From Prauserella rugosa (GTDB lineage Bacteria > Actinomycetota > Actinomycetes > Mycobacteriales > Pseudonocardiaceae): a stretch of DNA of 64,000 nt. Made by a program: the position numbers and the translations under genes. Below, in pieces: positions 1-7,274 of the stretch (positions are counted from its first letter, which is position 1; the number at the start of each line of letters is the position of its first letter). The DNA is taken from the NCBI RefSeq assembly GCF_000719975.1, contig NZ_JOIJ01000007.1:1-64000 (forward strand), written 5' to 3'. The notes under the pieces were generated by a model that ran no database searches, was not told the origin of the DNA, and worked only from the letters and a program-made list of their open reading frames with translations.

Positions 1-1
1 G

Positions 2-112
2 CGTCAGTACGTGGTCTCGACCGATGAGGCGTTCGCGTTGACCGAGGACGGCGAAGTGCTGCGCGACCCGACCACCGGCAACGTCGTGACACCCCCGACG
101 ATCGGCGAGTAG
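2..112 (+). CDS. C-terminal end of an unidentified protein (truncated by window edge)
   Basis: An open frame runs from the window edge to a TAG at 110-112 and gives 36 residues that start RQYVVSTDEAFALTEDGEV and end in PPTIGE. It stops 6 nt before the espG-like start, so the two are very probably co-transcribed. The fragment is too short to place in a family. In ESX-type loci the gene before espG is often a PE/PPE-like or LXG-like substrate, but nothing here proves that. Confidence 0.6.
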   Translation, partial: RQYVVSTDEAFALTEDGEVLRDPTTGNVVTPPTIGE

Positions 113-118
113 ACCCGC

Positions 119-904
119 ATGACCGTCCTGACTCGACCCGTGACCGTTCCCCGGTCCGTCCTGCTCCACGTGTGGCAACTCGAAGGGCTCGGCGACTCGC
201 CGCCCGTGTTCGGTGCCGACGACATCTACGTCTCCCAACAGCGCCGCGCCGAACACGACCGCGAGTGCTTCCGGCTGCTCGAACAACTCGGCGTTGCGCA
301 CGGCGACATGCTGACCCGCGAATTCCGCGTCGCACTGCGGATTCTCGCCGCACCCTCACGCGAGCTGTACTGCTGGAGCACGGTCAACGGCCCTGGGAAT
401 GGCCCTGGCGACGGCTCCGGCAACGGCCCTGGGAACGGCTCCGCGAAACGCAAGTTCGCCGCCGCGATCGCAGGCGGCGAAGGCGTCGCTGTCCAGGTCC
501 GTGGAGACCTCGTGTCGTTCGTCGGCTTCGAGGAACGACACTTCATCGACGACTTCGTCTCCGAACTGCCGCAGTACCCGGCCGCTTCCGTGCCCGAAAT
601 GCACATCACGCGTGCCGCCTTCGAACAACGCGACGAACGACACGACATGTTCGCCGCCAAACAGCCGCCGGAAAAGCAGCTGGAGAAACTGATGAAGGCG
701 CCCCGGCTCGGCGTGCATCAGGTGTACGTCGCCGGAACTGTCAACGGAACGCACCAGCGCAGCAAGCCGTTCACCGTCATCGACATCCGCGACCAGGGCC
801 GCGTGCTCACCTTCACCGACGGCCGAGGCGACATCCACTGCCTACCCGGAACCCCGGCGAACCTGGCCAAGACGTTCCTCGCCACGTGGCAGTCGATGTC
901 CTGA
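119..904 (+). CDS. EspG-like ESX (type VII) secretion chaperone
   Basis: A 261-residue protein resembling the EspG family. EspG proteins are cytosolic chaperones that bind the helical tip of PE/PPE-type substrates and keep them soluble for export through the ESX ATPase. The start (VPRSVLLHVWQLEGLGDSP) and the C-terminal part (TVIDIRDQGRVLTFTDGRG) follow the alternating strand/helix pattern of actinobacterial EspG-family proteins. Residues about 91-104 are a low-complexity Gly/Asn/Pro insert (GNGPGDGSGNGPGNGS), an expansion not needed for the fold. The ATG follows the previous stop by 6 nt, which suggests an operon. No ESX membrane gene is visible, so the rest of the locus would lie to the left. 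Family assignment is by recognised sequence pattern only. Confidence 0.7.
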   Translation: MTVLTRPVTVPRSVLLHVWQLEGLGDSPPVFGADDIYVSQQRRAEHDRECFRLLEQLGVAHGDMLTREFRVALRILAAPSRELYCWSTVNGPGNGPGDGSGNGPGNGSAKRKFAAAIAGGEGVAVQVRGDLVSFVGFEERHFIDDFVSELPQYPAASVPEMHITRAAFEQRDERHDMFAAKQPPEKQLEKLMKAPRLGVHQVYVAGTVNGTHQRSKPFTVIDIRDQGRVLTFTDGRGDIHCLPGTPANLAKTFLATWQSMS

Positions 905-1046
905 CCCGGCACGCCCGACCACCGCGCTGACCCGGCACGTCCGGACCACCGCGTGCCACCGAACCGGCCCGCCGCGTACCACGTGCCTGCCACACCGGGC
1001 AGGCAACCTTGTGCGTGCTTCATCCACCGACGCACAGGAGGAGTGC

Positions 1047-1469
1047 ATGCGGATGACCAGGTTCAGGGCAGCGCTACTGGCGCCCGTCGTGGCCGGCTTG
1101 GTGGCCGGGCCGGCTCTCGCCGCGCCTGCACAGGCCGCCGAGGCGGCAGCGCCGCAACCCGCAGCGACCCACACCGCAAGCGCCCAGCAGGGCGGCGTGT
1201 CGGCCAGCGGAAGTTGGGTCATCTACGGCGACGGGATCAAGATCCTCGCCCTGCCCGACCCCGCCGCGGAGGTGCGCGGACTCGGTTACTCGGGCCAGAC
1301 GGTGACGATGCACGCCGAATGGAAACAGCCCGGCACTCCCCCTTACACGTGCTTCTGGGGCCAGGTGACCACGACCTACGTCGACGTCACGGTCGACGAG
1401 ACCGGCGTGCGCGGCTGGGTACCGGACTGCCACCTGTCGCCGCCTCCCTCGCCGACACCGCCGCAGTGA
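1047..1469 (+). CDS. Exported small protein, SH3-like
   Basis: A 140-residue protein with a Sec signal peptide: MRMTRF, then a hydrophobic Ala/Leu/Val stretch and an APAQA cleavage region near residue 30. The ATG at 1047 is chosen because AGGAGG lies 6-7 nt upstream; a frame-open ATG at 1011 has no ribosome site. The mature part (about residues 50-130) reads like a bacterial SH3-type domain (GSWVIYGDGIKILALP, ending GVRGWVPDCHL) with two Cys that may pair. The tail is Pro-rich. SH3-like exported domains usually bind wall peptides or act as small inhibitors. The exact role is unknown. Confidence 0.7.
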   Translation: MRMTRFRAALLAPVVAGLVAGPALAAPAQAAEAAAPQPAATHTASAQQGGVSASGSWVIYGDGIKILALPDPAAEVRGLGYSGQTVTMHAEWKQPGTPPYTCFWGQVTTTYVDVTVDETGVRGWVPDCHLSPPPSPTPPQ

Positions 1470-1476
1470 CCCGGCG

Positions 1477-1509
1477 CCGCGGTCCCGGCTCCCCGGCCCG
1501 GGACCGCGG
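1477..1509. terminator. Bidirectional terminator hairpin
   Basis: A perfect 12-bp GC stem (CCGCGGTCCCGG pairing with its complement) around a 9-nt loop fills the gap between two convergent genes (stops at 1469 and 1514). There is no clear T-tract, as is common in high-GC actinobacteria. Confidence 0.65.
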
Positions 1510-1513
1510 ACGC

Positions 1514-2788
1514 CTACCCGCGCTCGGCGTCGACCGGCTCGTCGGTCGTGACGGTGCCGCGCGCGGATCCGACGATGCGCATCACGTGGTAGACGGCGAT
1601 GGCCGCCAGCGAGCCGAGCACGATCCCGCCGAACGTCATGTCGCCCACCGTCAGCGTGTAGTCGGCGATGCCCAGGATCAGCGCCACCGCCGCCGTGAAC
1701 TGGTTGATCGGCTTGCCGAAGTCGACCCGGTTGCTCACCCAGATGTGGACGCCGAGGATGCCGACCAGGCCGTACAGCGCGGTTGTCACGCCACCGAGCA
1801 CACCGGCGGGGATGGCCGCGATCGCCGCACCGATCTTGGGGGAGAACCCGAGCAGTACCGCCGCCGAGCCCGCCACCCAGTAGGCCGCCGTGGAGTACAC
1901 CTTGGTCGCGGCCATGACCCCGATGTTCTCGGCGTACGTGGTGGTCGCCGACCCTCCGCCGCTGCCTGCCAACACCGTGCCCAGTCCGTCGGCGGCCAGT
2001 GCACGGCCGATCCGCCGGTCGTTGTCGATGCCCGTCATCTCGTTGACCGACTTGATGTGCCCGATGTTCTCCACGACCAGCACGAGCACCACCGGAACGA
2101 ACATCGGCAGCACTGACAGCGAGAACGTCGGCGCCGTGAACTCGGGCAGGCCGACCCACGGCGCCGACGCGATCGCACCGGTGTCGACCTCTCCCCGCAC
2201 CAGCGCGAAGACGTACCCGGCGACGACGCTCACGAAGATCGCCAACCTGCCGAGCAGGCCGCGGAACACCACCAGCGAGACGACCAGCAACACGAGCGTC
2301 ACCGTGGCCGTCACCGGTTCGGCCGCGTAGTTGTCCTTGGCCGACGGCGCCAGGTTGAGTCCGATCAACGCGACGATCGCGCCCGTGACGATCGGCGGCA
2401 TGCTCAGCTCGATCCACCGCGTGCCCACGAAGTGCACGACCACGCCCACGACGACCAGCAGCACGCCGACCATCACGATGCCGCCCAGGGCCCCCGACTG
2501 CCCGTGCGAGGCCGTCGCTGCCGTCACCGGCGCGATGATGGCGAAGCTCGACCCGAGATAGCTCGGCAGCTTGTTCTGCGTGATGACCAGGAACAGCAGC
2601 GTGGCCACACCGGAGAAGACCAGCGTCGTACTGGGCGGGAACCCGGTGAGCACGGGCACCAGGAAGGTCGCACCGAACATCGCGACCACGTGCTGCAGTC
2701 CGACGCCGATCGTGCGCGGCCAGCTGAGCCGTTCGTCGGGGGCCACGACCCCGCTACCGTCGCTCGGTCGCCATGTCAGCAGCTTCAT
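1514..2788 (-). CDS. Uracil/xanthine permease (NCS2 family)
   Basis: A 424-residue polytopic membrane protein of the nucleobase:cation symporter-2 family, about 14 membrane segments, importing uracil or a related base with H+. The N-terminal signature GVGLQHVVAMFGATFLVPVL is the classic UraA/PyrP start, and ENIGHIKSVNEM with the following GLGTVLAGSGGG contains the substrate-helix Glu and the conserved second motif. Length matches the family (about 420-440). It stands alone and faces the upstream genes. There is no pyr operon nearby, so specificity (uracil versus xanthine or other purine) cannot be fixed. The UraA-like motifs favour uracil. Confidence 0.9.
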   Translation of the reverse strand: MKLLTWRPSDGSGVVAPDERLSWPRTIGVGLQHVVAMFGATFLVPVLTGFPPSTTLVFSGVATLLFLVITQNKLPSYLGSSFAIIAPVTAATASHGQSGALGGIVMVGVLLVVVGVVVHFVGTRWIELSMPPIVTGAIVALIGLNLAPSAKDNYAAEPVTATVTLVLLVVSLVVFRGLLGRLAIFVSVVAGYVFALVRGEVDTGAIASAPWVGLPEFTAPTFSLSVLPMFVPVVLVLVVENIGHIKSVNEMTGIDNDRRIGRALAADGLGTVLAGSGGGSATTTYAENIGVMAATKVYSTAAYWVAGSAAVLLGFSPKIGAAIAAIPAGVLGGVTTALYGLVGILGVHIWVSNRVDFGKPINQFTAAVALILGIADYTLTVGDMTFGGIVLGSLAAIAVYHVMRIVGSARGTVTTDEPVDAERG

Positions 2789-2967
2789 GGATTCGCCCGC
2801 TCCCGTTTCCTCACCTGATCGGCCGAACGCAACCTACCCGCGACGAGGCGCGCGCGGCTGACGCCTGTTCCGCCGGTCACAGCGTCAGACGCGGCACGTT
2901 CGCCCCGTTCGCGCGGCCGCCGCCGTTACGCTGACCTCCGGTCGCCGAGCAGGGAGGGATCCGCCGG

Positions 2968-3747
2968 GTGAGCAGCGGCAGCTACTACGAACGCATCGAC
3001 GAGCAGCGGTACAAGCCCACCCCGCACACCAGCGGCGCGTGGAATCCGGCGGAGCAGCACTTCAGCCCGCTCGGCGGGTTGATCGCGCACGCCATCGACC
3101 TCGACCGTCGCGGCCGTGGCAGCGAACTCGCCGTCTCCCGCCTCAGCTTCGACATCCTCGGCAAGCTCGCGCTCGACGAATGCGACATCCGGGTCGAGGT
3201 GATCCGCCCAGGGCGCACGATCGAACTGGTGGAGGCCGTCGCGGTCATCGCCGGACGTCCCGCCGTCCGCGCGAGGGCGTGGCTGCTGGCCCTCGGCGAC
3301 ACCGCTGCGGTCGAGGGTGGGCAGGCGCCGCCGCTCACCCCGCCTGCGGAGCTCGAGCCGTGGTCGGCGAGCGAACTGTGGCCCGGTGGTTACATCGCCT
3401 CCCTGGACCTGCGGCCGTGCGCGCCGCCGCAGCCAGGGCGCACCGCTGCCTGGATCTCGTCCACGCTGGATCTTGTCCAGGGAGAGTCCGTCGGCCCGGT
3501 CGCCGCGTTCGTGACCCACGTCGATGCGGCGAACGGCATCGCCGTCCGGCGCCCGCCGACGGAGTGGATGTTCCCCAACGTCGACCTGACCGTCCACCTG
3601 GACCGGACCCCGCAGATCGGCTGGACCGGCCTCGACACGACCGTCACGTTCGGCCCCGACGGAAGGGGCATCACCAGCAGCGTGTTGCACGACGTCCACG
3701 GACAGGTCGGCCACGCACAGCAGATCCTCACCGTGCGTCCGCTGTAG
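2968..3747 (+). CDS. Acyl-CoA thioesterase-like protein (double hot-dog)
   Basis: A 259-residue protein of the TesB-like thioesterase superfamily, predicted to hydrolyse acyl-CoA thioesters in the cytosol. The N-terminal hot-dog half includes FSPLGGLIAHAIDLDRRG and LSFDILGKL; the C-terminal half carries RRPPTEWMFPNVDLTVHLDR and the substrate-pocket strand ITSSVLHDVHGQVGHAQQ. The start is GTG at 2968 with GGGAGGGA 9-10 nt upstream. A TACGCT -10-like hexamer lies about 35 bp before it. No pathway neighbours indicate its substrate. Confidence 0.75.
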   Translation: MSSGSYYERIDEQRYKPTPHTSGAWNPAEQHFSPLGGLIAHAIDLDRRGRGSELAVSRLSFDILGKLALDECDIRVEVIRPGRTIELVEAVAVIAGRPAVRARAWLLALGDTAAVEGGQAPPLTPPAELEPWSASELWPGGYIASLDLRPCAPPQPGRTAAWISSTLDLVQGESVGPVAAFVTHVDAANGIAVRRPPTEWMFPNVDLTVHLDRTPQIGWTGLDTTVTFGPDGRGITSSVLHDVHGQVGHAQQILTVRPL

Positions 3748-3834
3748 ACGCGTGCAACCCCGCGCGCCGTTCGTCCCGTCCTGACACCGAGTCCGCGTGA
3801 CAGGCACGCGGTACGACATCGCGAGGGGGCTGCG

Positions 3835-4527
3835 ATGAACACCGTCAGGAAGACCATGAAGACCGCTGTCGGCGTCACGACGACGGCATTGCTGGGTGGC
3901 GCCATGGTTTCGGCACCCGCCGCCGCGGCTACTCCTGCCACGGCGGACACCGAAGGTGACGCACCGCCGCCGTCGGCCTCGGTTCAGGCCGACATCAACG
4001 GCGACGGCGGGCCCGAACTCGTCACGCTGCGCGAGAGCGGCGCCGAACACGTCGTCTCCGCACGGTTCGCCGACCATTCCTATGTGGAGTCCGCATTCCC
4101 TGTGGACTCCTCGGGACGTTTCCTGCTCGAACCGCGGGTGGCCGACCTGAATCGCGACGGCACCGCCGAGATCATCGCCGCGACCGAGGCAGGCGCGAAC
4201 ACCGTCACGTTCACCGCATTCACCTACGTTCCCGAACAGGGCCTGGTGCGGATCAGCGACGCCGAAGGCGCCGCCTTCGACTTCCACGATGGTGGCGGCG
4301 CGACCGCGCGCGTGTCGTACGGCTGCTACGGCCCGGACGACGACGGTGCCACGTTCCGGATCGTCAAGGCACAGCGCTCCGACGTCGACGGTTCCTATCA
4401 CGGTGTGCGCACCACGTACGCCCTTCAGGGCGACACGTTCGTCCGGAGTGGACAGGACGCGTTCACCGGACTCTCCGAGGAGGCGCCCGAGCTGCAGGCC
4501 GACCCGGCGTCCTGCGACCCGAGCTGA
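3835..4527 (+). CDS. Exported protein with FG-GAP/EF-hand-like repeats
   Basis: A 230-residue secreted protein. The signal peptide ends near residue 32 (VSAPAAAATPA). The mature part holds two Asp-rich calcium-loop-like motifs, DINGDGGPELV (about residue 53) and DLNRDGTAEII (about residue 103), spaced as in VCBS/FG-GAP beta-propeller blades. The C-terminal part has a Cys pair (SYGCYGPDD and DPASCDPS) that may form a disulfide. ATG follows a GAGGGGG site. Probably a surface or extracellular calcium-binding protein. No catalytic motif is seen. Confidence 0.7.
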   Translation: MNTVRKTMKTAVGVTTTALLGGAMVSAPAAAATPATADTEGDAPPPSASVQADINGDGGPELVTLRESGAEHVVSARFADHSYVESAFPVDSSGRFLLEPRVADLNRDGTAEIIAATEAGANTVTFTAFTYVPEQGLVRISDAEGAAFDFHDGGGATARVSYGCYGPDDDGATFRIVKAQRSDVDGSYHGVRTTYALQGDTFVRSGQDAFTGLSEEAPELQADPASCDPS

Positions 4528-4536
4528 CGGGGCGGA

Positions 4537-4568
4537 GCGCGGCCCGGTCCGCCCGCACCGGGCCGCGC
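4537..4568. terminator. Bidirectional terminator hairpin
   Basis: A perfect 12-bp stem (GCGCGGCCCGGT and its complement) with an 8-nt loop sits between the stops of two convergent genes (4527 and 4574). Confidence 0.7.
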
Positions 4569-4573
4569 CCACC

Positions 4574-5701
4574 TCAGCTCCGGCGGTCGCGGCCGAGCAT
4601 TCGGGCGGTGAGGCCGGCGAGCAGCGCCAGCGCGGACACGATCACGAGCGCACCGATCGGGGCGCCCGGGCCGGTGCGTGCGAGCGGTGCCGTATCGGAC
4701 GTGCCGGTCGTCGTCGGCGGGGCGGCGTCCTGCGTGGACGACCCGGTCGGCGACGTTCCGGACGACGTGGTCGGTTCCGGCTCGCTGGTCGGCTGATCCG
4801 TCGTGGTCGGCGGTTCGGTCGATGTCGTGGTGGGTGGCTGTGTCGTGGTGGGTGGCTGTGTCGTGGTGGGTGGCTGTGTCGTGGTGGGCGGTTCCGGATC
4901 GGGCGGCGGCGCGACGTCCACGGTGATCGCGGCGGTGCCGACCGGCTCACCCGCGGCGTCGAACACCGTGTAGGTGGCGTGCGCTTTGCCGCTGAACCCG
5001 TCCGACGGGGTGAACACCACCGTGCCGTCGTCGCGCACCGACCACTCGCCGCCGGCCGGATCGCCCGGACTCACCTCGACCCGTGCGCCCTCGGGGACGT
5101 TGAGATCGTTGTCGAGCACGGGAATGGTGATCGGCTCTCCGGCGGAGGTGATGGCTGCGTCGTCCACGGCCTCGAACTCGGCGGGCAGTGGCGGTTCGAC
5201 GGGGGTGATCTGCCAGTTCCAGTGCACCTGGCCGCTCGTGCCCTGTGCCTCGTTGCCGGTGTCGCAGGGCATTTCCACCGTGAAGGTGAAGACACCGGTG
5301 CGTTCTCCCGGTTGCAGAACGACGTCCTCCCAGTTCTCGATACCCAGCACGAGGAACGGCGCGATCGTCCCCGTGGCCTCCGAACCGGTGTACGTGATGG
5401 ACGCGGGCAGGTCGGTGTTGTTGACGATCTGACCCGTGACTTCCGCACGGGCACACGGATACAGGCCGCCGATGTTGAAGGCGGCGGTCCAGCTCGGTTC
5501 TCCGAAGGCGCCGATCTCGCCCACCCAGTCGGGCTGCGGATCCTGCGCCTGCGCGGAGGGTGTGGTCGTGATTCCGGGAGCGAGCACGGCGGCGAGTAAT
5601 GCCATCAGTGCCGCGAATGTGGTGACGTGCCGGGGATTTCGCATGGGATTCGCAATCTGTCGGGGTGCCCAGCGTTTCCTTCGTCGAGCCGTTTCCTTCA
5701 C
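4574..5701 (-). CDS. LAxTG-anchored surface protein with Ig-like domain and Thr/Pro stalk
   Basis: A protein of up to 375 residues built as an exported wall protein: a signal region (about residues 25-52, ending SAQA), a beta-sandwich ectodomain (about 53-165), a bacterial Ig-like/cadherin-like domain with NDLNVPEG and HATYTVFDAAG (about 170-250), a Thr/Pro stalk of TTTQPP repeats, then LARTG, a hydrophobic helix and a short Arg tail. LAxTG is the sorting motif of actinobacterial class E sortases, so covalent linkage to peptidoglycan is expected. The start is unsettled: GTG at 5701 or ATG at 5644 (MRNPRHVTTF), which gives a more normal signal peptide. Neither has a good ribosome site. No sortase gene lies nearby. 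Confidence 0.75.
   Translation of the reverse strand: MKETARRRKRWAPRQIANPMRNPRHVTTFAALMALLAAVLAPGITTTPSAQAQDPQPDWVGEIGAFGEPSWTAAFNIGGLYPCARAEVTGQIVNNTDLPASITYTGSEATGTIAPFLVLGIENWEDVVLQPGERTGVFTFTVEMPCDTGNEAQGTSGQVHWNWQITPVEPPLPAEFEAVDDAAITSAGEPITIPVLDNDLNVPEGARVEVSPGDPAGGEWSVRDDGTVVFTPSDGFSGKAHATYTVFDAAGEPVGTAAITVDVAPPPDPEPPTTTQPPTTTQPPTTTQPPTTTSTEPPTTTDQPTSEPEPTTSSGTSPTGSSTQDAAPPTTTGTSDTAPLARTGPGAPIGALVIVSALALLAGLTARMLGRDRRS
4824..4888. repeat. 18-bp tandem repeat in the stalk of the LAxTG protein
   Basis: The 18-bp unit GTCGTGGTGGGTGGCTGT occurs three times without a mismatch (4824-4841, 4842-4859, 4860-4877), followed by a partial fourth copy. On the coding strand each unit encodes six residues of the TTTQPP stalk, so copy-number change keeps the frame. 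Confidence 0.9.
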
Positions 5702-5711
5702 GGAACCGTTT

Positions 5712-5742
5712 CGTACATCGAACCACCGATCCGAAATGTACG
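5712..5742. promoter_or_regulatory. Inverted repeat upstream of the LAxTG protein
   Basis: CGTACAT and ATGTACG form 7-bp arms 17 nt apart, in an unusually AT-rich patch just upstream of the surface-protein gene. It could be an operator or part of the promoter. This is position-based inference only. Confidence 0.35.
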
Positions 5743-5904
5743 CAGATTTCGTCTATTTCGCGCGTCGCGGTGAATGCGATCTGCCATTCGGGCGACGGAC
5801 GCGGGCGGCGCGTCACCGGGCGCGGCACGCCCCCGGATGCGGCGGGATGATGAGGTGGTGAGCCGGGCGGACCGTCCGCACGGCCGGCGTCCAGGAAGGC
5901 CCGC

Positions 5905-6867
5905 ATGAGCAACCTCGACCCCGCACCCGAGGAACTGACCTGCACGTCGGCTCCCAACGCTCACGGCAGGGTGCTCGAACCCCGAAGCGTGCCGCTGGGC
6001 GGGCCGCGCGCGATGCCGGTGCGGCGGACGTTGCCGCAGCGCGCGCAGTCGCTCATCGGGGCGTGGTGCTTCGTCGACCACTACGGACCCGACGACGTGT
6101 CGGTCACCGGCGGCATGCGGGTCCCGGGCCATCCGCACACCGGGCTGCAGACGGTGTCGTGGCTGTTCCGCGGCGAGATCGAACACCGTGACACCACCGG
6201 CGCGCACGCGTTCGTCCGCCCCGGCGAGGTCAACCTGATGACCGCGGGCAGAGGCATCGCGCACTCCGAGTTCTCCACCCCCGGGACCACGACCCTGCAC
6301 GGCGTGCAGCTGTGGGTCACGCTGCCGGAGCCGGACCGGTTCGCCGAGCCCGGGTTCGAGCACTACACACCCACGCCGGTGGACGTCGAGGGCGCGCGGA
6401 TCCTGGTCTTCCTGGGATCGCTGGCCGGGCAGGCGTCGCCGGTGCACACCTTCACGCCGCTGCTCGGTGCGGAGATCACCCTGCCCGCCGGTCTGGAACT
6501 GCGGCTCGCCGTCGACCCCTCGTTCGAACACGGCGTGCTCGTCGACCGGGGCACGGTCGAGACCTCCGGTGTCACCGCAGGCGACGGCAACCTGGTGCAC
6601 CGGCCGGCCGGGTCCGGCGCGCTGACGATGCGCGCCCACACCGACGCGCGCGTACTGCTGCTCGGCGGCGAACCGCTCGGCGAGCAGATCGTCATGTGGT
6701 GGAACTTCGTCGGCCGGTCGCACGACGAGATCGCCGAGTACCGGCGCGAGTGGGAACGTGCACGCACGACACGCGAGCCGGGGCGGTTCGGTGCGTTCCC
6801 CGGCAGCTGGGAGGAGACGATTCCCGCGCCCGAGCTGCCCCACGTCCGCCTGCGACCCCGCGGGTGA
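5905..6867 (+). CDS. Pirin family protein
   Basis: A 320-residue bicupin of the pirin family: non-haem iron proteins, some of which act as quercetin 2,3-dioxygenases and others as redox-sensitive regulators. The N-terminal cupin shows the metal-ligand set HPHTGLQTV (about residue 73) and TAGRGIAHSEF (about residue 113), i.e. the three His and one Glu of active pirins. The C-terminal cupin is degenerate, as usual. ATG 5905 has AGGAAGG upstream. The C-terminal WWNFVGRSHDEI block is also typical. It appears to be a single-gene unit. Confidence 0.88.
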   Translation: MSNLDPAPEELTCTSAPNAHGRVLEPRSVPLGGPRAMPVRRTLPQRAQSLIGAWCFVDHYGPDDVSVTGGMRVPGHPHTGLQTVSWLFRGEIEHRDTTGAHAFVRPGEVNLMTAGRGIAHSEFSTPGTTTLHGVQLWVTLPEPDRFAEPGFEHYTPTPVDVEGARILVFLGSLAGQASPVHTFTPLLGAEITLPAGLELRLAVDPSFEHGVLVDRGTVETSGVTAGDGNLVHRPAGSGALTMRAHTDARVLLLGGEPLGEQIVMWWNFVGRSHDEIAEYRREWERARTTREPGRFGAFPGSWEETIPAPELPHVRLRPRG

Positions 6868-6927
6868 CGAGCGGGCAACGGTCAGGTGCCCCGGGCGCGC
6901 CGGTCAGAGGTGCACCGGTGGCGCAGG

Positions 6928-7233
6928 TCAGAGGTCGAATCGCGCCCGCTGGTCCTCCGGCACGAGGTCGAGGTACTCGTCGTGCTTGGCGATGTAGTCC
7001 CGGACGAACGGACAGTGCGGATGCACCGCCAGCCCCTGGGACCGGGCGTCGTCGAGCGCCCCGCGTACCAACCGGCCCGCCAGGCCCTGTCCCTCGTGGC
7101 CGGGGTCGACCTCGGTGTGGGTGAGGGCGATGACGCCCTCGCGCCGCCGGTACTCCGCAATACCCGCGCGGGCGCCGTCGACGTGGATCTCGAACCGCTG
7201 CTCGTCGCGGTTGTCGGTCACGGTGGTCGTCAT
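6928..7233 (-). CDS. Small GNAT-like N-acetyltransferase (YjdJ type)
   Basis: A 101-residue single-domain protein of the short GNAT group (COG2388-like). The acetyl-CoA loop is visible as THTEVDPGHEGQGLAGRLVRGAL (about residues 38-60; the Q/G-x-x-G/A signature is GHEGQGLA). The end HPHCPFVRDYIAKHDEYLDLV is the conserved C-terminal motif of this family. The acceptor is unknown. The gene faces the pirin gene convergently. Confidence 0.82.
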   Translation of the reverse strand: MTTTVTDNRDEQRFEIHVDGARAGIAEYRRREGVIALTHTEVDPGHEGQGLAGRLVRGALDDARSQGLAVHPHCPFVRDYIAKHDEYLDLVPEDQRARFDL

Positions 7234-7274
7234 GCCCGCACCCTACGTGCGTGCGGCCGCCCACGCGCTTCTTC

